Source of the DNA: Endozoicomonas sp031844845
GTDB lineage: Bacteria; Pseudomonadota; Gammaproteobacteria; Pseudomonadales; Endozoicomonadaceae
Length of the DNA: 29,339 bases
Assembly: GCF_031844845.1 (NCBI RefSeq)
Contig: NZ_JAVRMB020000313.1
Span: forward strand, 1 to 29,339
Direction: 5' to 3'
The notes under the pieces were generated by a model. The model saw only the letters and a program-made list of their open reading frames with translations, was not told the DNA's origin and searched no databases. Within the stretch, counting starts at the first letter, position 1, and every line of letters starts with the position of its first letter. Position numbers and translations under genes: made by a program. Positions 23,665 to 29,339 of this stretch are shown piece by piece.

Positions 23665-24093
23665 TCAGCGGAATAGCCAGTATTTTATAACCTCAGGCTG
23701 CCAGTCAATGATCTCAATGTCCGAAATATATTTTGGCATACCAGAATTCTGATCATTCGGACAGCGTACCAATAAAATCCTGTCATCATCTGTGTGTAAC
23801 TTGCGAAACATCTTGATTTCCCATTCGACCCATTTTCGACTATGAGTATCTGGTCCAACAATCACCAACAATTTGTCCGAGTTCACTAAAAGACTGTGAA
23901 TTTCATTTCTTACTGGAGCAGCGCTCTCATGATGAGGTGATTTTTTTATAATGCTGCCATTGGGCGCTCTAACCGGCTCAGGCAATGAACTGTCAATAAA
24001 CGCTGTATCATTATTCGGATTGTTAGCCATTGACCGAATGTCTCTGACATATTGAATATTGTTAGTGGCATAACTAATGAATACTTTTTGCAA
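23665..24093 (-). CDS. TIR-like (ThsB/DUF1863-type) domain protein
   Basis: A ~142-residue single-domain protein of the TIR-like fold. The start QKVFISYATNN is followed by YVRDIRSM, AFIDSSLPEP, IHSLLVNSDKLLVIVGPDTHSRKWVEWEI and ILLVRCPND. This strand order and the 'G..T..R.WV.WEI' block are those of ThsB-like TIR proteins, which in Thoeris sense phage and make a cyclic ADP-ribose signal. The TTG at 24093 has GGAG nine bases upstream; a TTG at 24108 would add five residues. No ThsA (SIR2 or other effector) is adjacent. The nearest candidates for partners are the small Pro-rich ORF, the tiny hydrophilic ORF and the RPFTSKWH protein. The family assignment is good; the system is unknown. Confidence 0.8.
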   Translation of the reverse strand: MQKVFISYATNNIQYVRDIRSMANNPNNDTAFIDSSLPEPVRAPNGSIIKKSPHHESAAPVRNEIHSLLVNSDKLLVIVGPDTHSRKWVEWEIKMFRKLHTDDDRILLVRCPNDQNSGMPKYISDIEIIDWQPEVIKYWLFR

Positions 24094-24206
24094 CGTGAAA
24101 TTCTCCAAAGTGATGAAGACTGGCAGAGGCAGTCTAGATTGTTAGAATCATTTCGGTTTAAAAAAAGTAATCCAGCTTAATAGGACAGAAAGGCTTTCAG
24201 TCCTTA

Positions 24207-25012
24207 CGTCCTCCCGCTTTATGTCGGTACTGGAACACTTCAGCCCCAGCCTTGAAGTCTATTCCATTGATGAAGCATTTGTAGACATGTCCGGTTTTCC
24301 AGTACAGCAGTTGGAGCGAATTGGAACAGAGATGAAAGAACGGGTCCACAGTTGGACAGGCTTGCCTATCGGGGTGGGAATATCGACGACCAAGACGCTC
24401 ACTAAACTGGCCAACTACGCTGCCAAGCGATATCCCCCCACGGGTGGTGTTGTGGATTTAACCAGCCCATCACGACAACAACGGCTTATGGAAATTACGC
24501 CGGTGGGTGAAGTATGGGGAGTTGGTCGTCGTATTGGCGCAAGACTGGAAGCAGCGGGGATTCACACGGACGCACAGCTGGCAGCCGCAAATCGGGGATG
24601 GATAAAGAAACAGTTTTCAGTGGTATTGGAGAGGACAGTCTGTGAACTGCAGGGGGAAAGTTGCATACCCTGGAAAGAGGAAAGTAAAGGCAACAAGCAT
24701 CAGATTATGTGCTCACGAAGCTTTGGTAAACGGGTGATCACGAAAGAAGAATTGCATTCTGCACTGGCCAGTTTTATCAGCAGGGCTTGTGAAAAACTCC
24801 GGGCACAGAACCGGTTTGCCCGTGAAGCAATTATCTTTATTCGCACGGATGCCTTCCAACAGAACCAGCCTCAGACCAGCCGCTCCCTGAAATTAATGGT
24901 TCCGTCGCCAACCAGTGATACCAGACCATGGCTTCAGCAGTTGGGCGCCGCGCTGGAGGTGATTTATCAACAGGGGTACGAATATAAAAAGGCGGGCTTT
25001 CATACCCGTTAA
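24207..25012 (+). pseudogene. umuC: Truncated umuC (DNA polymerase V subunit)
   Basis: The frame reads SSRFMSVLEHFSPSLEVYSIDEAFVDMSG, then GLPIGVGISTTKTLTKLAN and CSRSFGKRVITKEEL, all Y-family polymerase UmuC blocks in order. The acidic catalytic pair of the palm (D and E in YSIDEAF) is present. The first ~90 residues, including the other catalytic Asp and the finger motifs (as known from full-length UmuC), are missing. The C-terminus stops at YEYKKAGFHTR, before the family's final segment. About 265 of ~420 residues are left. The ATG at 24221 is just an internal Met. No umuD is adjacent. It is an island relic, cut at the left near 24207. Confidence 0.9.
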
Positions 25013-25102
25013 AAATAAACTGATGATACACCTGATCCATACGCAGCTTATTTTCCATCGGGATTGAACTCCACCAACCCAATTGATTCTTCAGGTCAAA
25101 AA

Positions 25103-25127
25103 CAAAAACAGCCCCACGAAGGAGCTG
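25103..25127 (-). terminator. Terminator of the BREX operon
   Basis: In the minus-strand RNA, CAGCTCC, loop TTCGT, GGGGCTG forms a 7-bp stem with one G-U pair, followed by TTTTTG. It lies 36 bases beyond the brxL stop and closes the operon. Confidence 0.85.
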
Positions 25128-25162
25128 CTAAAAATCGACAAAAGATAGACGGCTAAAAAACC

Positions 25163-27247
25163 TCAACCCACCCCGAACACCTTAAACACCGCATCCACCG
25201 GATCCGCATAAAAACTGATCTGGAACTTGGAAAACAACTCAGCAGGCACCGAAGCAATATCCGCCGCAGACGACATCGGCAGCAAAACTCGTTTGCCACC
25301 ACTGTCCAATGCCATCTGCAAACTAGCAGCCAGATCCTGCACCGGGTTCACCACACCACCCAGGGTCATATCGCCCAACACCACCATCTGTTCCTGACAG
25401 GGTCTGCCCATCAGGATCGAGCAGAAAGCCACCAGTGCCGCCAGGCTGGTTCTGGTGCTGGGGCCGGTATTGTGCAGCTCGATCACATGAAGATTGTATT
25501 CATGTTCCGAGAGTTTGGCGCTGCCGCTGATCCGCTTCAGGTTGCCTTTCAGAAAATCAAAACCAACCCGAATGGCTTCCTTGGCCGCCCTATTGGAGCC
25601 CAGCCCCGATACGGTAAATTTGCCAGTACCAGCAGTCATCTGAGTTTCGTAGCGATACAAGCCGAGCTGCCCGGAGCTGCCCTGGGTAACCTGATAAACC
25701 ACACCCGGTGAAGGCATCCCTTCCGGTATCAGCGAACTGCCGCCTTGCTCGGGCACATTGACGAAGTACTCTTCCAGGGACTCGTTATCGAGATAGCTGA
25801 AATGGACATCAAAGAACTCCATCCCTCCGAGCTTTTTCAACTGCTCTTTAATCCGGCGACGGGTTTCCAGAGCGTACTGCAGGCAGGTACGAACATCCTC
25901 TTTGGTAAACCTGCCATCAGGGTGCAGCAGCTTCAGTAAACCGGAGACTGTCCGGCGAACCGCAATCACATCCCGCTGGTTCAGGTTATTGCCCAGTTTG
26001 AAAAAACGGTCAATGGCATCGGCAAAACTGCGCTTGCGCATCTCCCGCATATATTCCGCCAGATAGTCAGTAATCAGGCCATAGCTGTTGGTGAAAAACT
26101 CCGGTCGCATTTTCGGAATTTCCCAGCCGGGAATATAAGCATGGAAGCGGTCAAAAAAAGCGGTATCGATCATGGCATCGGGGAACGGTGCCAACAGATG
26201 ACTGGTCTTCACCAGAGTCTCCACCGACTGGTTGATATTCCCAATAAACACCATGGAGGCCCTGGCCTCAACGGAGTCACGGCCACGGGCAAACGAGCCG
26301 GAGGCCATATAATCCTTCATGATCTGGATGCCATCCCGATCTTTAAAACTGATGCCCGCCACTTCATCAAAGGCCACCACATCCCACATGCCCACCAGCC
26401 CCACCTGGCGGGAACTCATGTTGTAGAACAAGTTAGCCACCGTCGTATGGCCACCGGATACCAGCAGCGAGTTGGGTGAACACTCCTTGTACACATGGCT
26501 TTTGCCGGTTCCCCGGGGGCCCAGCTCGCAGACGTTGTAATTATTCTCCACAAAGGGAATCATGCGGGTAATCAAATGCCACTTCACCCGCTCTTCGAGA
26601 TTGGTCGGTTCCATCCCTATGGAACGCAGCAGCACATCCAGCCATTGTTCCGTGGTGAATCCGGCCCGGGCATTAAACACCTCATCCATATTCATGGAGG
26701 GCATCTGGATCGGCTTCAGATTATGAACGGAGAACGGCGATGTCTTCTGCCCTTCCTCATAAAAATACTGCACGGTGATAATGCACCAGATCCCACCGGT
26801 CAGCAGTTTCTCATGCTCCTTCACCAGAGAAGAGGGCATCAGGGCATCTTTAATGCCCAGGTTGGACAGTGCCGCCTCGTAAACATCCTTGCGCTGGTTC
26901 AGTTTGACACTGACCTTATCAATAATCTTGAAGGTGCCCCGTTCCCGAATCAGGGACTTTATCTTCTCCGCTTCATCAGGCCGCACATAGTTTTCTGCCA
27001 GAATCCGTTTCACATTGGCCATGCCACTGCTGACCACCTCTTCATCATCAGAGGCGCAATACATACCCAGCAAATATTCCAGCACATACACCGGAACATT
27101 AGCGCCTTCTTTCAACTGCTTGGTAAGATCCTTGCGAACCACCCGTCCCTTAAAGTGACGATTCAGCAGGCTGTCCAGATCTTCCTCCAGTCCTGCATCC
27201 TGCGGCGGCTCGTTTATGGAATCATCGTCTGTCATAGGCCCATTCAT
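25163..27247 (-). CDS. brxL: BREX system Lon-like protein BrxL
   Basis: A 694-residue BrxL, the AAA+ and Lon-protease-like component of type 1 BREX anti-phage systems. Walker A GPRGTGKS is at residues 243-250 and Walker B DVVAFDE near 289-295. The C-terminal Lon-like domain has TGPSTRTSLAAL with Ser597 and a lysine near 652 in GGKRVLLP, the positions of the Lon Ser-Lys pair. BrxL forms a DNA-binding ring and is needed for phage exclusion though not for methylation. The length is complete. It starts 13 bases after the pglZ stop; an alternative ATG four codons in is possible. It is last in the operon, with a terminator after it, as in standard type 1 order. Confidence 0.96.
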   Translation of the reverse strand: MNGPMTDDDSINEPPQDAGLEEDLDSLLNRHFKGRVVRKDLTKQLKEGANVPVYVLEYLLGMYCASDDEEVVSSGMANVKRILAENYVRPDEAEKIKSLIRERGTFKIIDKVSVKLNQRKDVYEAALSNLGIKDALMPSSLVKEHEKLLTGGIWCIITVQYFYEEGQKTSPFSVHNLKPIQMPSMNMDEVFNARAGFTTEQWLDVLLRSIGMEPTNLEERVKWHLITRMIPFVENNYNVCELGPRGTGKSHVYKECSPNSLLVSGGHTTVANLFYNMSSRQVGLVGMWDVVAFDEVAGISFKDRDGIQIMKDYMASGSFARGRDSVEARASMVFIGNINQSVETLVKTSHLLAPFPDAMIDTAFFDRFHAYIPGWEIPKMRPEFFTNSYGLITDYLAEYMREMRKRSFADAIDRFFKLGNNLNQRDVIAVRRTVSGLLKLLHPDGRFTKEDVRTCLQYALETRRRIKEQLKKLGGMEFFDVHFSYLDNESLEEYFVNVPEQGGSSLIPEGMPSPGVVYQVTQGSSGQLGLYRYETQMTAGTGKFTVSGLGSNRAAKEAIRVGFDFLKGNLKRISGSAKLSEHEYNLHVIELHNTGPSTRTSLAALVAFCSILMGRPCQEQMVVLGDMTLGGVVNPVQDLAASLQMALDSGGKRVLLPMSSAADIASVPAELFSKFQISFYADPVDAVFKVFGVG

Positions 27248-27260
27248 GTAAAAAAGTCAT

Positions 27261-29339
27261 CTAGAAAAAATCATCCTGGAAAGCCAGGTCAATGGTGACA
27301 CTATACTTGCCATACGCCGTATGGGTCTCAACATTTTCCAGCAGCAAGAAGTACTGATCCGTGCGACTAAAGGACGAGCCAATCAACTTCAACCGAACCT
27401 CCCGAACTCTGTCGTCCATGGTTGGGCTGGTGCTGTCAAAGGTCATGGTTTCACGGCTGGATACCCCGTTGCCCGCTTCGTCCACAATCACAATATCCAG
27501 CTGTCGGGGAATAAACTGCCCGCCGACAGGCTCCGTCTGAATCAACTTGATCTTGTCGATATTATTGACCATACGAATGGGCTGACTGGCCACCAGCACC
27601 CCAACGGGCTTCTTCTCATGGCTCGCGGCCTGGGCTTTCTGCAACTCCCGCACGGTCAGCACCGGCAGACAGATCTCCTGCAACATAGCACCACCGTGGA
27701 CAAAACGTGCCCCACCAACAAAATGAAAACGCTGATTCCCTCTTGGCAACAGAAACTCACTGCCCCGGGTCGATGCCGGATCACCATGAGCCGTTACCGA
27801 CAAACGACCATGCCAGCAGTTGTCATCCACCGGCAGCTGATCACCGACAATATACCGCTTCTTCGCCTCGATGGTTCCGGCAGGCTTGCTGTTCAGCACA
27901 GTACGGTCATTGGCGGTAAGCGCCTTCTGCTGAAACAGAAAACCATGGTCAGCGGTAATCAACACCTGGCTGCCGTTCAACCGGTTGATGACCCGACCCA
28001 CCAGGTCTTTCAGCTCATTCACCGCCAGACGACAGGCTTCAAAGGTTTTCTCCTCGGTGGCCGCCTTATCGCCCATGGCATCAATGGCATCGTGATAAAT
28101 GTACACCACCCGGGCTTCACGGACTCGCTCACGGCCTTCCTGATTGCTCCAGCCCATCAGCTCCTTGGCCGTTACCGCCATGCCATTCACCGATTGCAGA
28201 ATACTGTTACGGTTCTCCAGCCCCTGGGTAGAGCGACCATCGGCCAGAACGGCTGATCCCCCCTCTCCAGGCTGAAAACTGAGCTGCTGATGGGGCAATA
28301 ACGCCGCCATGCCCAGCTGGGTATAACTGGGCAGCACCCCCAGTTGCGTGGCCAGTTCTGCCTTAAAACGCTTTTCCTGATTGATCGTATCACCCAGCTC
28401 CCGGGCGATTTCATAACGCAGGGCATCGGAGATAATGACAAACACCCGTTTGGCTTTTTTACCCGCTAATCGCGCTTTCACCTCCCGGTCATAAAACCCA
28501 TACTGCCGGGAGATACCCGACAACTGCCACTTATCCAGCAACGACTCCGCCGCCAGATGCCGATCCCACGCCAGCCCCAGCTCCGGCAGATACCACTGGG
28601 TATAAATATTCTCCACCGTCTCATCCAGCTCACGAAGAATATCCGCCCCCTTGCTCATCACCGACAGTACATGTTCATTAAAGAGCCGGTAAGCCTGATC
28701 AAACTGATACAGCTCTTCCATATAGGCGTTATAAAGTGCCTTCGCACTGTCGTAATGAAATCCATCCACATAACGGTGACGCAAATGGAGCAACTGTTCT
28801 GCGGCCCGCAACGCCTGATAAATCGCCTGGTATTCCCGGCCATTACGTGCCGCGGTCTGCGCCCAGTAACTCTGCATCCGTCGGGACAGCAGCGACTCAA
28901 ACAGGCTGCGTTCCGGTGGTTTGCCACTGTCCAGCAGATCCCGCACCAGCCCGCGGATAATCGCCTGCTCCACCGCTTCGAAGGTTTCACACTCCACCAG
29001 TTGTGCCGGTTGACACTGACGACAGTGGCCAGAAATCTCCAGCTTGCCTGACAGTACTTCCGCAATGGCTTCATAGGCCGCAGCATAGGTTCGGCTATCT
29101 CGCCAGCTGCTCATCAAGGCCAGGGCGGTGGATCGGCCGGAAGCGGTTTTCAGCACATTATTCTGCAACCAGTCCCGGTCGCCCACATCAATCTGACGCC
29201 AGAATTCCGTACAAAACAGCTTCAGTACAAAATCTTCAAAGGACGGTTTTTCTGTGGGATAACCATAGGCTTCCGACAGCAGCGCCCAGAAGTTGGGCTC
29301 CAGACCAAACTTGCTGATCTGCTGAAACAGCGGTCTTTC
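27261..29339 (-). CDS. pglZ: BREX-1 PglZ, alkaline-phosphatase-superfamily protein (N-terminus beyond window)
   Basis: The frame is open to the window edge at 29339, so the start lies outside. The visible part is 692 codons of an expected ~850. The ATG-less edge continues with FGLEPNFWALLSEAYGYP, matching BREX-1 PglZ upstream of the apparent start at 29186. The phosphatase-like core is clear: VFVIISDALRYEIAREL, with a metal-ligand Asp, and VLITADHGFLFQQ, the C-terminal metal site. PglZ is the defining gene of BREX and acts with PglX methylase and BrxC in host marking and phage exclusion. The brxL gene follows after 13 bases; pglX, brxC, brxB and brxA are expected upstream, to the right of the window. 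Confidence 0.95.
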   Translation of the reverse strand, partial: ERPLFQQISKFGLEPNFWALLSEAYGYPTEKPSFEDFVLKLFCTEFWRQIDVGDRDWLQNNVLKTASGRSTALALMSSWRDSRTYAAAYEAIAEVLSGKLEISGHCRQCQPAQLVECETFEAVEQAIIRGLVRDLLDSGKPPERSLFESLLSRRMQSYWAQTAARNGREYQAIYQALRAAEQLLHLRHRYVDGFHYDSAKALYNAYMEELYQFDQAYRLFNEHVLSVMSKGADILRELDETVENIYTQWYLPELGLAWDRHLAAESLLDKWQLSGISRQYGFYDREVKARLAGKKAKRVFVIISDALRYEIARELGDTINQEKRFKAELATQLGVLPSYTQLGMAALLPHQQLSFQPGEGGSAVLADGRSTQGLENRNSILQSVNGMAVTAKELMGWSNQEGRERVREARVVYIYHDAIDAMGDKAATEEKTFEACRLAVNELKDLVGRVINRLNGSQVLITADHGFLFQQKALTANDRTVLNSKPAGTIEAKKRYIVGDQLPVDDNCWHGRLSVTAHGDPASTRGSEFLLPRGNQRFHFVGGARFVHGGAMLQEICLPVLTVRELQKAQAASHEKKPVGVLVASQPIRMVNNIDKIKLIQTEPVGGQFIPRQLDIVIVDEAGNGVSSRETMTFDSTSPTMDDRVREVRLKLIGSSFSRTDQYFLLLENVETHTAYGKYSVTIDLAFQDDFF

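Noticed and set aside
25013..25082. Possible remaining C-terminus of umuC after the stop
   Set aside because: A frame with LMIHLIHTQLIF vaguely recalls the UmuC tail, but the match is too weak and short to support extending the relic.
26495..27298. 267-codon plus-strand frame opposite brxL
   Set aside because: It is a shadow of brxL codon usage, rich in His, Gln and Leu, with no recognisable motif and no ribosome binding site.
27321..28256. 311-codon plus-strand frame opposite pglZ
   Set aside because: It is antisense to a clear PglZ frame, with the low-information composition of a shadow ORF.

Overview
The window looks like a chromosome segment of a marine, probably host-associated gammaproteobacterium. 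The gene order birA - coaX - SPOR-domain protein - tRNA-Tyr/Gly/Thr is the arrangement familiar from Pseudomonas and Oceanospirillales. The many short dispersed palindromes, small inverted-repeat elements and broken genes would suit an Endozoicomonas-like genome. That genus assignment is inference only; there is no rRNA or marker phylogeny here.

Region 1 (1-6,110) is a thiamin-pyrimidine salvage locus on the minus strand: a TPP riboswitch (5912-6019), thiD, then an ABC transporter for a thiamin pyrimidine precursor (thiZ, thiX, thiY). Repeat palindromes lie between thiD and thiZ. Beyond the thiY end are a plus-strand coiled-coil gene and, past it, a decayed second copy of the thiY 3' end.

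Region 2 (6,110-13,990) is gene-poor and eroded. It holds a TPR protein, a periplasmic-binding-protein pseudogene (one frameshift, one stop), a secreted Cys-rich protein, a small gene split by an in-frame stop, an internal scrap of rmuC and an intact menI/ydiI-type thioesterase. It also holds several small mobile elements: a 137-bp element with a perfect 9-bp target duplication, a 410-bp element with 18-bp terminal inverted repeats and 10-bp direct repeats, and a ~184-bp repeat element.

Region 3 (13,990-19,885) is core chromosome: a GNAT acetyltransferase, an HD-domain hydrolase, hisC, birA, coaX, a SPOR-like protein and three tRNA genes (Tyr-GTA, Gly-TCC, Thr-GGT).

Region 4 (from 19,885 to the right edge) looks like a defence/genomic island placed directly behind tRNA-Thr, where tuf is often found in related bacteria. 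It starts with five TGTGTAAT-type repeats. It then carries a DUF7694-like remnant, a YhhQ-type transporter gene frameshifted in a homopolymer, a phage-type repressor with a small translationally coupled upstream ORF, a TIR-like (ThsB/DUF1863-type) gene near an uncharacterised 'RPFTSKWH' protein and two tiny ORFs, and an internal fragment of umuC. It ends with the 3' part of a type 1 BREX operon (pglZ running off the window, then brxL, then a terminator). The undescribed candidate system is the TIR-like gene with its neighbours at 22,478-24,093, sitting between the repressor and BREX.
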